NCBI GenBank assembly: GCA_045543675.1
Contig: JAZPXM010000115.1
Span: 1 to 18,225 of the forward strand
Direction of reading: 5' to 3'
Length of the DNA stretch: 18,225 nt
DNA from: URNF01 sp045543675
Lineage (GTDB): Bacteria; Bacillota; Clostridia; Oscillospirales; Acutalibacteraceae
Shown: positions 7,230 to 14,527 of the stretch, one piece after another
Position numbering within the stretch: the first letter of the stretch is position 1
Layout of the letters: each line of letters begins with the position of its first letter
Translations under genes and position numbers: made by a program
The notes under the pieces: generated by a model
What the model was told of the DNA's origin: nothing
The model's database searches: none
The model's input: only the letters and a program-made list of their open reading frames with translations

Positions 7230-8075
7230 ATGATTCAACTTCCTTTAAATGTGGATTACAGCGGCAAAGTTGTCGTTGTTACCGGTGCGGGCGGTCTTAT
7301 CTGCGGCGCTATGGCGCGTGCATTTGCCCAGTCGGGCGCTAAAGTTGCCGCGCTGGACTTAAATGAAGATGCGGTCAAAGCGCTTGCCGCAGAATTGCGT
7401 GCAGAAGGCTTTATCTGCGAGGGGTACAAAGCAAACGTGTTAGAAACTGCAGCGTTGGAAGAAGTGCACGCGGCGGTGTTACGTGACCTTGGTCCTTGCG
7501 ATGTTTTGGTAAACGGCGCAGGCGGGAACAACCCCAGAGCCACCACCGACAACGAGTACCACCACGAAGCCAAAGAGGGCGGCAAATCTTTCTTTGATCT
7601 GGATGCGGCAGGCGTGGATTTTGTGTTTAAACTCAATTTCCAAGGCACACTGCTCCCCACCCAGGTGTTTGCAAAAGATATGGTAGAAAAGGGCAAAGGT
7701 TGTATTCTCAACATTTCTTCTATGAATGCCTACACCCCCTTAACCAAAATCCCCGCGTATTCCGCGGCGAAAGCGGGCATTTCCAACTTTACACAATGGC
7801 TGGCTACCCACTTTGCCGGCACGGGCATCCGTTGCAATGCTATCGCTCCCGGTTTCTTAGTATCCGCACAAAACAAAGCATTGCTGTTTAACCAAGACGG
7901 TACCCCCACCGCCCGCAGTGCGAAGATTTTAAACGGCACCCCCACCAAACGCTTTGTAGATGCTGATGAACTGCTCGGCGGCACCTTGTTCTTATGTGAT
8001 GAAAAATCTGCATCCGCTATCACGGGTGTGGTACTGCCTATTGACTGCGGTTTTGCCGCGTACTCAGGCGTTTAA
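7230..8075 (+). CDS. SDR-family D-mannonate oxidoreductase (fructuronate reductase, YjmF-like)
   Basis: 281 residues, short-chain dehydrogenase/reductase. The nucleotide-binding motif is TGAGGLICG near residue 20, followed by the NGAGG motif. The catalytic set is Ser164, Tyr177 and Lys181 in YSAAK. The conserved C-terminal stretch IDCGFAAYSGV and the NNPRATTDNEYH insertion match the group that sits next to UxuA in Bacillota and reduces D-fructuronate to D-mannonate with NAD(P)H. It replaces the unrelated UxuB of enterobacteria. AAGGAG lies eight bases before the ATG. Position directly after uxuA supports the assignment; the substrate is inferred from this context rather than from a diagnostic residue. 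Confidence 0.88.
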   Translation: MIQLPLNVDYSGKVVVVTGAGGLICGAMARAFAQSGAKVAALDLNEDAVKALAAELRAEGFICEGYKANVLETAALEEVHAAVLRDLGPCDVLVNGAGGNNPRATTDNEYHHEAKEGGKSFFDLDAAGVDFVFKLNFQGTLLPTQVFAKDMVEKGKGCILNISSMNAYTPLTKIPAYSAAKAGISNFTQWLATHFAGTGIRCNAIAPGFLVSAQNKALLFNQDGTPTARSAKILNGTPTKRFVDADELLGGTLFLCDEKSASAITGVVLPIDCGFAAYSGV

Positions 8076-8094
8076 TGTAAAAGGAGAGAAAAAT

Positions 8095-8649
8095 ATGGAA
8101 AAGTTTATTCCTGTTGTTGTTATCAAAGAATTGTCCGAAACCGATAAAATCTTGACCGCTCTCAAAAATGCGGGTATCAACTGTGCGGAGATCACGTTCC
8201 GTACCGCTTGTGCGGCAGAAGCTATTGCCTACGCTGTTAAGCACTACCCCGATATGTGTATTGGCGCGGGTACGGTCATCAACGCCAAACAGTGTGAAGA
8301 AGCTTTAGCGGCAGGCGCAGAATTTATCGTATCCCCCGGTCTGTCGGTTGCGGTTGCCAACATCTGTAACGAGAGAAATATCCCTTACTATCCCGGTTGT
8401 GTGACCCCCACTGAAATTATGCAGGCGTTGGAACTGGGCATCACCACCGTGAAATTCTTCCCTGCAAACATTTACGGCGGGTTGAAAGCATTGAAAGCAT
8501 TGTCCGCGCCGTTCCCGCAGGTGAAATTTATTCCTACGGGTGGTGTTGACAGAAGCAACATCGACGAATTTTTGGCATTCGACAAAATTGCGGCTATCGG
8601 CGGCAGTTTCTTCGTAAAAGAAGCACTTGAAATGATGGAGGGTAAATAA
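8095..8649 (+). CDS. eda: KDPG (2-dehydro-3-deoxy-phosphogluconate) aldolase
   Basis: 184 residues with AAGGAGAG seven bases (including one start-proximal A-run) before ATG 8095. Class I aldolase that splits KDPG to pyruvate and glyceraldehyde 3-phosphate; many members also act on 4-hydroxy-2-oxoglutarate. Glu32 in AEITFRT, the GAGTV phosphate/substrate motif (57-61), the Schiff-base Lys120 in TTVKFFPA and PTGG (147-150) are all present. It is shorter than the usual 205-215 residues: both the N-terminal helix and the C-terminal helix after GGSFFV appear trimmed. The catalytic barrel looks complete, so the enzyme is probably active. The kinase gene starts one base after the stop codon, suggesting translational coupling. 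Confidence 0.95.
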   Translation: MEKFIPVVVIKELSETDKILTALKNAGINCAEITFRTACAAEAIAYAVKHYPDMCIGAGTVINAKQCEEALAAGAEFIVSPGLSVAVANICNERNIPYYPGCVTPTEIMQALELGITTVKFFPANIYGGLKALKALSAPFPQVKFIPTGGVDRSNIDEFLAFDKIAAIGGSFFVKEALEMMEGK

Positions 8650-8650
8650 T

Positions 8651-9673
8651 ATGGCAAGAGTAGTCACTTTCGGCGAACTGATGTTACGCTTAGCGCCCAA
8701 CGGGTATTACAGATTTTTCCAGAACGACCAGATGCAGGCAACTTTCGGCGGTGGCGAAGCCAACGTAGCGGTTTCCCTTGCCAACTACGGCTTTGACAGC
8801 GTGTACGTCACCAAACTTCCCAAACACGCTATCGGTCAGGCGGCAGTAGATTCTTTGCGTTACTTTGGTGTAGACACATCCAAAGTGGTACGCGGTGGTG
8901 AACGCGTCGGTATTTACTATCTCGAAAAAGGTGCTTCTCAGCGCGGCTCTGTATGCATCTATGACCGCAAATATTCCGCCATTCAAATGGCAGAACCCAC
9001 TGATTTTGATTGGGATAGCATTTTTGAAGGTGCTGATTGGTTCCACTTTACGGGTATCACCCCTGCTTTAGGTCCGAATCTTGTAGAGATTTGTAAACAA
9101 GCGTGTATCGCGGCGAAAAAACGCGGTGTGCAGATTTCCTGCGACTTAAACTATCGCGGTAAATTGTGGACCCGTGATGAAGCGCGTGCGGCGATGACCG
9201 AACTGTGTCAGTACGTAGATGTGTGCATTTCCAATGAAGAAGATGCCAAAGACGTATTCGGTATTGAAGCGGAAGGCACCGATATTTACGGCGGCAAATT
9301 AAATCACGACGGCTACAAGAGTGTTGCCAAACAGCTAGCCGATAAATTCGGTTTTTCCAAAGTGGCTATTACCCTGCGCACGTCTATTTCTGCGAGCGAT
9401 AACGATTGGGCAGGTATGCTGTATGACGGTACCGATTACCACTTCTCCAAATCCTACCACCTGCATATCGTTGACCGCGTCGGCGGTGGCGACTCGTTCG
9501 GCGGTGGTCTTATCTATGCGCTCTTAAGCGGCAAATCTTCCAAAGAAGCTATCGAGTTTGCAGTGGCGGCTTCTGCGCTCAAACACTCGGTTGAAGGCGA
9601 CTACAACCGTGTTTCCGTTTCCGAAGTTGAAAAACTTGCGGGCGGCGACGGTTCGGGTCGCGTACAAAGATAA
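8651..9673 (+). CDS. kdgK: 2-keto-3-deoxygluconate (KDG) kinase, PfkB family
   Basis: 340 residues. Phosphorylates KDG to KDPG with ATP, supplying the aldolase encoded just upstream. PfkB/ribokinase signatures are visible: FGELMLRLAP at the N-terminus, FGGGEANVAVSLA near residue 32, SCDLNYRGKLW in the middle and the C-terminal DRVGGGDSFGGG with the catalytic base Asp281. The DRVGGGDSF variant is usual in KDG kinases. The ATG at 8651 follows the aldolase stop by one base and uses GGAGG inside the aldolase 3' end. Last gene of the uxuA operon; a strong terminator follows 6 bases later. Confidence 0.93.
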   Translation: MARVVTFGELMLRLAPNGYYRFFQNDQMQATFGGGEANVAVSLANYGFDSVYVTKLPKHAIGQAAVDSLRYFGVDTSKVVRGGERVGIYYLEKGASQRGSVCIYDRKYSAIQMAEPTDFDWDSIFEGADWFHFTGITPALGPNLVEICKQACIAAKKRGVQISCDLNYRGKLWTRDEARAAMTELCQYVDVCISNEEDAKDVFGIEAEGTDIYGGKLNHDGYKSVAKQLADKFGFSKVAITLRTSISASDNDWAGMLYDGTDYHFSKSYHLHIVDRVGGGDSFGGGLIYALLSGKSSKEAIEFAVAASALKHSVEGDYNRVSVSEVEKLAGGDGSGRVQR

Positions 9674-9679
9674 CCACAT

Positions 9680-9722
9680 AAAAAAACACGACACATGGTT
9701 ACACCGTGTGTCGTGTTTTTTT
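9680..9722. terminator. Bidirectional terminator after kdgK
   Basis: A 20-bp stem (9680-9699 with 9703-9722, one G-U pair) with a 3-base loop, flanked by seven A and seven T. The T run follows the stem in both orientations, so it can end the uxuA operon and also transcription of the convergent AraC gene, which stops at 9764. Confidence 0.93.
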
Positions 9723-9763
9723 ATGGGTATTTGCTTTCGACTTGTATGGGAATATACTGTCTC

Positions 9764-10576
9764 CTACCGTTTTCGATAGGCGGTGGGTGTCATACCTGTG
9801 TATTTTTTAAATAAGCGGCAAAAATATGCGGCATCTTTGAACCCTACCGCCAAGGCACAGTCGGTTATGCTGATGCCTGTATAGGCAAGCATTTCTGCGG
9901 CGCGGTCAATGCGCAACTGTAATTGAAAATGATACGGAGAAACGCCGCTGTGTTGCTTAAACAAATGCATAAAACGGTCACGGCTGATGTAACACATTTG
10001 GGCGTATTTATCCAAATCGATGGGTTCGGCAAAGTGCAGTTGCATATGTCGGTATACAGCGGCTAATCCGTCATGCGGGCGAGCATCTGCTGTATCTGCC
10101 AAAGCACTTGCCAACAGCATAGACAGTAAAACGGTTAGATGCCCTACACACGCTGTTTCAAAAAAAGGGCGTTTCATTGTATAACATTCGATAAGACGGG
10201 ACAGTGTACGCGAGAATTTGGCGGTTTCGTGGATATGTATGACTACCGTTTTTTCGCTTTGTAACCGCGCAAGCAACGCAGCGGCACCGTGTCCCGTAAA
10301 ATGTACCCATTGGAGATGGGCGGCATCCTGCTTCTTGAAAAAGTAGTGTTGCGGCACCCGCGGGAAATGCAACAACGCCGTCCCCGCTTCTACCGTGTAC
10401 GTTTTGCCGTCTTCAACGTAATACGCACGGCCTTTGGCAATATATTGCAAACCAAAATCCAACCGCCCGTTTTCGCGCAATGTGCGTTCGTTTTGTATGT
10501 CCAGCACCCGCTCGCCGCTGTTATTGACCGTGAGGTACTCATCAGTTACGCGTTCGGAAGTATAATACGGTGGCAT
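9764..10576 (-). CDS. AraC-family regulator of the GH123/NagB-like operon
   Basis: 270 residues from ATG at 10576 (MPPYYTSERVTDEY), with GGAGA seven bases upstream. A longer frame reaches 10663, but a near-perfect promoter lies between the two, so the shorter start is preferred. The N-terminal half is a cupin-like arm (LQYIAKGRAYY, GTALLHFPRVPQHYFF). The C-terminal 100 residues carry the two helix-turn-helix motifs (YAQMCYISRDRFMHLFKQHS and ITDCALAVGFKDAAYFCRLF) and the family ending GMTPTAYRKR. It is divergent from the GH123 gene and its promoter faces three phased repeats, so it probably controls that operon and itself. The effector is likely an amino sugar or its glycoside (inference). Confidence 0.92.
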   Translation of the reverse strand: MPPYYTSERVTDEYLTVNNSGERVLDIQNERTLRENGRLDFGLQYIAKGRAYYVEDGKTYTVEAGTALLHFPRVPQHYFFKKQDAAHLQWVHFTGHGAAALLARLQSEKTVVIHIHETAKFSRTLSRLIECYTMKRPFFETACVGHLTVLLSMLLASALADTADARPHDGLAAVYRHMQLHFAEPIDLDKYAQMCYISRDRFMHLFKQHSGVSPYHFQLQLRIDRAAEMLAYTGISITDCALAVGFKDAAYFCRLFKKYTGMTPTAYRKR

Positions 10577-10604
10577 CGTCTCATCTCCAATCCCGTTTTT
10601 ATCC

Positions 10605-10633
10605 AGTATATTATCACTTTTAAAGGATGTCAA
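10605..10633 (-). promoter_or_regulatory. Promoter of the third AraC regulator
   Basis: Minus strand has TTGACA (10633-10628), a 17-bp spacer and TATACT (10610-10605), almost consensus. It lies 28 bases before the GGAGA/ATG start at 10576, which fixes the start site. Confidence 0.8.
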
Positions 10634-10641
10634 TAGCAGGA

Positions 10642-10668
10642 TTGTCCTATTTTGTGCCAGCATTGTGC
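10642..10668. promoter_or_regulatory. Phased TTGTSC repeats, putative AraC operator
   Basis: TTGTCC at 10642, TTGTGC at 10652 and TTGTGC at 10663: steps of 10 and 11 bp, 21 bp overall, on one face of the helix. The last ends one base before the -35 of the GH123 promoter, the usual place for class II activation by an AraC-family protein. Confidence 0.5.
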
Positions 10669-10669
10669 A

Positions 10670-10698
10670 TTTACAGAGATGGGCGCAGACGGTATACT
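10670..10698 (+). promoter_or_regulatory. Promoter of the GH123/NagB-like operon
   Basis: TTTACA at 10670-10675, 17-bp spacer, TATACT at 10693-10698, then AAAGGGGGATG-type ribosome site (10704-10715) and ATG at 10721. It is back to back with the AraC promoter. Confidence 0.75.
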
Positions 10699-10720
10699 AT
10701 TGTAAAAGGGGGATGAGCGA

Positions 10721-12403
10721 ATGATTGAAACAAGGGTACTCAGCGGTATCCACCGCATTTTACCGCAGACGTGTCCGTCAACGCAGATACGGTCTTTCAC
10801 TGCTTTTGCCAATGAACCGCTGTCTTTTCAGGTGGCATTCCGTGCAGATACGGGCGTTATCCCGTTTTATATCCGTATCGACAGCGCCTTGCCGCTTACC
10901 ATGTATGCCGAAAAGTGTGTGGCGGTACCGCATATGGCCAATACCGTGGTATCCGATGCGCCCAAAGCGGGCATGATACCCGATATTTTATTGAAAAAAC
11001 AGGTAAATCCGCCGATAGAACGGCAGACGTTTTTAGATCAGGTGCTGTTCTATGAAAAAGGGGAAACCACCCATTTGCACGCGTATGATGACAGTTGGCA
11101 GGCGGTGTGGTTGACGGTCAACGAGCAGGAAACACCGCTGGAAGCAGGAGAGTATGTTCTGCATCTGCAGTTTTGCGCACGTGACGGAGCCGCGTGTGTG
11201 GGCGAAGCTACCGTTACGGTGCGGATCTTAGCAGATATGTTGCCGCCGCAACAACTCTACTATACTAACTGGTTTCATTGTGATTGCCTTGCCGACCACT
11301 ACGGGGTAGACATTTTTTCAGACCGCTTTTTCGAGATTTTTGAGCGGCACGTACGGGTCGCCGCACAAAACGGTATGAATATGTTGCTGACTCCTGCGTT
11401 TACACCGCCGCTGGATATCCCCGACGGTGGCGAACGGCAAACGGCGCAGCTTGTTGGCGTTTGTCTTGAAAACGGGGTGTATACCTTTGATTTTGCGCTG
11501 ATGAAACGGTATTTGGACGTTGCTAAACGTGCGGGCATTTCTTACTTTGAACACGCGCATCTGTTTACGCAGGGCGGTGCCGCCGCTGCGCCGAAGATCA
11601 TGGCAACGGTGGACGGGGAATACCGCCGTATCTTTGGCTTTGACACCAAAGCGGACGGCGCGGCGTATACGGCGTTTTTACACGCGTATTTGCCCGCATT
11701 ACGTGCGTTTTTAGAAAAAGAAAAGCTTTTTGATCGCTTTTTGTTCCATATTTCTGACGAACCGCGTGCGGAGCACGAAGCGGCATACACCGCCGCGCGC
11801 AAAGTGGTGGGGGATGCATTGCACGGCGGTATGCTGGGAGATGCATTATGGGACTACGCGTTTTATGAAAAAGGGTTGGTAGATAACCCGATTGTCAGCG
11901 TAGATACCGTACATAATTTTGTGGGGAAATGCGACGATCTATGGTGCTATTACACGGGCGGTCACGTGCAGGAATGTATGAGTAACCGTGTGTACACCGT
12001 ATCACACGAACGAAACCGTATGTTAGGTACACAGTTGTATTTTATTGGTGCAAAAGGATTTTTACATTGGGGATATAACTATTGGTACGATTGGCTAAGC
12101 AACGGTTTATTTGATCCCAACATTGACCCGTGTGGGTTAAACGGTGGTGGTGGGTCGAGTTTTATCGTATACCCTGCACCGAACGGCGATTGCCGCCCGT
12201 CTATACGGCAAAAGGTGTTTTATATGGGGCTTGCGGATATGCGCGCGTTGCAATTATTGGAAATGCGGCGTGGTCGCGCGGCTTGCGAAAAGGTTATAGA
12301 AGCCTTTTTCGGCAAGCTGACAATGTTTGTGGGTCCCAAGACCCCGGAACAACTGCTTGCCTTCCGTGAAGCTGTTAACGAATGGATCGTAAAGGAGAAA
12401 TAA
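10721..12403 (+). CDS. GH123/DUF4091-domain protein, predicted N-acetylhexosaminidase-like
   Basis: 560 residues, no signal peptide, so cytoplasmic. The N-terminal 170 residues look like a beta-sandwich (PLSFQVAFRADTG, PLEAGEYVLHLQF). The rest is a TIM-barrel region with DUF4091/GH123 features: NWFHCDCLADHYGV, NGMNMLLTPAFTPPLD, FHISDEPRAEH, CYYTGGH, GAKGFLHWGYNYW and the glycine-rich FIVYPAPNGD. Characterised GH123 enzymes are beta-N-acetylgalactosaminidases that use a neighbouring Asp-Glu pair with help from the substrate acetamido group; Asp346-Glu347 here matches that pair. Known members are often secreted, so an intracellular form would act on imported small glycosides. The following NagB-like gene (2 bp gap) supports an aminosugar substrate. 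Some DUF4091 proteins have no assigned activity, so the exact linkage is open. Confidence 0.85.
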   Translation: MIETRVLSGIHRILPQTCPSTQIRSFTAFANEPLSFQVAFRADTGVIPFYIRIDSALPLTMYAEKCVAVPHMANTVVSDAPKAGMIPDILLKKQVNPPIERQTFLDQVLFYEKGETTHLHAYDDSWQAVWLTVNEQETPLEAGEYVLHLQFCARDGAACVGEATVTVRILADMLPPQQLYYTNWFHCDCLADHYGVDIFSDRFFEIFERHVRVAAQNGMNMLLTPAFTPPLDIPDGGERQTAQLVGVCLENGVYTFDFALMKRYLDVAKRAGISYFEHAHLFTQGGAAAAPKIMATVDGEYRRIFGFDTKADGAAYTAFLHAYLPALRAFLEKEKLFDRFLFHISDEPRAEHEAAYTAARKVVGDALHGGMLGDALWDYAFYEKGLVDNPIVSVDTVHNFVGKCDDLWCYYTGGHVQECMSNRVYTVSHERNRMLGTQLYFIGAKGFLHWGYNYWYDWLSNGLFDPNIDPCGLNGGGGSSFIVYPAPNGDCRPSIRQKVFYMGLADMRALQLLEMRRGRAACEKVIEAFFGKLTMFVGPKTPEQLLAFREAVNEWIVKEK

Positions 12404-12405
12404 CA

Positions 12406-13254
12406 ATGGATATTAACCGTATTCCACCCGAAAAATTAGGTGAGAACACCAGCATTGCTTTGGATGTATGTGAACACGAAGTGGATATGTACTGGAAAGT
12501 GGCGATAGAAGTACTGGAAACCATTGCGGAAAATAACCGCAAGGGAGAACCCACCGTGATGATCGTGCCGTACGGACCGCTCGGCCCGTATGCACGGTTG
12601 GTGTATCTGGTGAACAAATACCGCGTATCCCTTAAAAACTGCGTATTTATCAATATGGACGAATATCTGCAAGACGAAAACACGTGGATCGATGCGACAC
12701 ATCCGCTGTCATTCCGCGGCGGTATGGACCGTATTTTCTATTCGCAGATAGACGAAGAATTGAACGTGTTGCCGCAAAACCGCATTTTCCCCGCGCCCGA
12801 TAACGTGGGGCAGGTGCTGGATATTATAAACCAATACGGCAAACTGGATATGGCGTTTGGCGGTGTTGGCATCAACGGACATTTTGCGTTTAACGAGCCG
12901 CCCGAGCCGGGTGAAACGGTGGATAATGCGGCATTTTTATCACGTCCCACCCGTGTGTTGAAGATTTCCCGCGAAACCCGTACCATTAATGCGTATATGA
13001 ATTGCGGCGCAGATCTGACCGCAATTCCTGAATACTGTATTACGGTGGGTATGAAAGAGTTGTTTATGGCGAAAAAGGTGCGTATGTGTATGCCGCGCGA
13101 CTGGAATGCAGGCGCATTGCGTAAGGTGTTGCACGGTGAGATTACCGCGGCGGTGCCGTGTTCTTTATTCCGTAACCACCCTGATGCAAAACTATATGCG
13201 GCTGCGGTGGCAACCGCCTGCCCTGTGGCGGAAATTCGGGTGTATAATAAATAA
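12406..13254 (+). CDS. NagB-family glucosamine/galactosamine-6-phosphate deaminase/isomerase-like protein
   Basis: 282 residues, ATG at 12406 with AAAGGAG eight bases upstream, 2 bp after the GH123 stop. NagB enzymes convert aminosugar 6-phosphate to a ketohexose 6-phosphate plus ammonia. The family motifs are NMDEY with Asp85 (general base position) and GGVGINGHFAFNEPP with His159 and Glu164. The position of E. coli Asp141 is Asn157; other active-looking bacterial NagB proteins, as I recall, also carry Asn there. The protein is somewhat longer than E. coli NagB (266). It may prefer a substrate other than glucosamine 6-phosphate, for example galactosamine 6-phosphate, given the GH123 partner (inference). 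No deacetylase (NagA) or amino-sugar kinase is in the window, so those steps must be encoded elsewhere. Confidence 0.9.
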   Translation: MDINRIPPEKLGENTSIALDVCEHEVDMYWKVAIEVLETIAENNRKGEPTVMIVPYGPLGPYARLVYLVNKYRVSLKNCVFINMDEYLQDENTWIDATHPLSFRGGMDRIFYSQIDEELNVLPQNRIFPAPDNVGQVLDIINQYGKLDMAFGGVGINGHFAFNEPPEPGETVDNAAFLSRPTRVLKISRETRTINAYMNCGADLTAIPEYCITVGMKELFMAKKVRMCMPRDWNAGALRKVLHGEITAAVPCSLFRNHPDAKLYAAAVATACPVAEIRVYNK

Positions 13255-13257
13255 TGG

Positions 13258-13287
13258 AAAAGGACGTGCCGGAAGCACGTCCTTTTT
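13258..13287 (+). terminator. Rho-independent terminator after the NagB-like gene
   Basis: AAAAGGACGTGC pairs with GCACGTCCTTTT (12 bp) around a CGGAA loop, ending in five T. It starts 3 bases after the NagB-like stop codon and ends the GH123 operon. Confidence 0.92.
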
Positions 13288-13302
13288 GCTAAATTCTGCA
13301 CA

Positions 13303-13331
13303 TTGACCGCGGTTGTAAAGTGTGTTATGAT
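13303..13331 (+). promoter_or_regulatory. Promoter of cysK
   Basis: TTGACC at 13303-13308, 17-bp spacer, TATGAT at 13326-13331. Strong match for a housekeeping sigma promoter, 20 bases upstream of the GTG start. No riboswitch-sized leader is present. Confidence 0.78.
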
Positions 13332-13351
13332 GGGGAAAAGGAGTTGATACC

Positions 13352-14284
13352 GTGGCGAAAATTTATGATGGGTTAACTGCACTTGTCGGCGGTACGCCGC
13401 TTGTCAGACTGAAACATATTGAAGAAAAAATGGGATTGCAGGCGCGTTTGTTGGCAAAGTTGGAAAGTTATAATCCTGCGGGGTCTGCTAAAGACCGCGT
13501 AGCGCGCGAAATGATAGAAGATGCCGAAAAACGCGGTGTTTTAAAGGCGGGTTCGGTGATCATTGAACCGACCTCCGGTAATACGGGTATTGGCTTGGCG
13601 GCGGTTGCCGCCGTGCGCGGATACCGTACCATCATCGTAATGCCCGATACGATGTCAGCGGAACGACGGATGTTAATTGCCGCTTACGGTGCGGAATTGG
13701 TGCTGACCGACGGCAAGTTGGGTATGCAGGGTGCTATCGACAAGGCGGAAATGTTGGCAAAGGAAATCCCAGATAGTTTTATCGCGGGGCAGTTTGTGAA
13801 CCCTGCCAATGCGGCGGCACATTACAAAACAACGGGTCCCGAGATTTACGCGGATACCGACGGCAAGGTGGATGTTTTTGTAGCAGGAGTCGGTACGGGC
13901 GGTACGGTGACGGGTGTCGGCAAGTATCTCAAGGAACAAAATGCGGCGATAATGGTTGTAGGTGTGGAACCTGCTTCTTCTCCCGTGTTGTCGGGCGGTA
14001 AAGCGGGTGCACACGGGTTGCAAGGTATCGGTGCGGGATTTGTGCCTGCGGTGTTGGACGTGGATGTGTTGGACGAAGTGATGACCGTCACCGAGCAGGA
14101 AGCGTATACGGCAGGCAAAGCCCTTGCCAAAACGGAAGGTGTCTTGGCAGGTATCTCTTCGGGTGCGGCGTTGCACGCGGCTATTGCGGTGGCGAGCCGA
14201 CCTGAAAACAAAGGCAAAACGGTGGTGGTACTGTTGCCCGATACGGGAGACAGATATTTATCTACACCGCTATTTGCAGAATAA
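13352..14284 (+). CDS. cysK: Cysteine synthase (O-acetylserine sulfhydrylase)
   Basis: 310 residues, GTG start at 13352 with AAAAGGAG eight bases upstream. A PLP-dependent enzyme that makes L-cysteine from O-acetyl-L-serine and sulfide. Lys47 in NPAGSAKDR is the PLP lysine; PTSGNTG (73-79) binds the substrate carboxylate; GVGTGGTVTG is the PLP phosphate loop; GISSGAA lies near the C-terminus and PDTGDRYLST closes the protein, all in the expected order. The length is normal for CysK. It stands alone between its own promoter and terminator hairpins and has no evident link to the sugar genes around it. Confidence 0.96.
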   Translation: MAKIYDGLTALVGGTPLVRLKHIEEKMGLQARLLAKLESYNPAGSAKDRVAREMIEDAEKRGVLKAGSVIIEPTSGNTGIGLAAVAAVRGYRTIIVMPDTMSAERRMLIAAYGAELVLTDGKLGMQGAIDKAEMLAKEIPDSFIAGQFVNPANAAAHYKTTGPEIYADTDGKVDVFVAGVGTGGTVTGVGKYLKEQNAAIMVVGVEPASSPVLSGGKAGAHGLQGIGAGFVPAVLDVDVLDEVMTVTEQEAYTAGKALAKTEGVLAGISSGAALHAAIAVASRPENKGKTVVVLLPDTGDRYLSTPLFAE

Positions 14285-14307
14285 AAAAACGCCCGCCGTA
14301 CGGCGGG
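14283..14307 (-). terminator. Minus-strand terminator-like hairpin after cysK
   Basis: The fully palindromic CCCGCCGTACGGCGGG (14292-14307) is preceded on the plus strand by seven A. Read on the minus strand it is a GC-rich hairpin followed by CG and seven T, so it would stop transcription entering cysK from the right. Confidence 0.6.
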
Positions 14308-14326
14308 TGGTCATAGGGATAAAAAT

Positions 14327-14368
14327 AGAGAAGATACACAAAAGCTGTGTGTCTTCTCTTATCTTTTG
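14327..14368 (+). terminator. Terminator downstream of cysK
   Basis: AGAGAAGATACACA (14327-14340) pairs with TGTGTGTCTTCTCT (14346-14359), 14 bp with one G-U pair and an AAAGC loop, followed by TATCTTTT. It is the likely plus-strand end of the cysK transcript. Confidence 0.7.
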
Positions 14369-14380
14369 TAGACATCTTTT

Positions 14381-14527
14381 TCTTGCCTCCCCTTGTCAGG
14401 GGAGGTGGCAAAACCGTAGGTTTTGACGGAAGGGTAGTTCTGGACATAATAAAAGCACTTCGACTACCCCTCAGTTTCACTCGCTTAAACGCTCGTTCAA
14501 CAGCTCCCCTGACAAGGGGAGCCAAGA
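14381..14527. repeat. MITE-like palindromic repeat element
   Basis: The ends are 23-bp terminal inverted repeats (14381-14403 and 14505-14527) with one mismatch, containing CTCCCCTTGTCAGGGGA. Inside are hairpins CCTCCCCT-4-AGGGGAGG (14386-14405) and AAAACC-GTA-GGTTTT (14410-14424), and the pair GGGTAGT/ACTACCC (14432-14438, 14463-14469). There is no transposase and no convincing gene. Similar short palindromic elements are, as I recall, frequent between genes in gut Bacillota. No clear target-site duplication is seen. Confidence 0.7.

Noticed and set aside
12874..12876. Asn157 in the NagB-like protein in place of E. coli Asp141, as a sign of an inactive enzyme
   Set aside because: As I recall, Asn occurs there in other Bacillota NagB proteins, and Asp85, His159 and Glu164 are kept, so loss of function is not supported.
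13255..13351. Riboswitch or T-box upstream of cysK
   Set aside because: Only a terminator of the previous gene and a compact promoter fit in the gap; the leader is too short.
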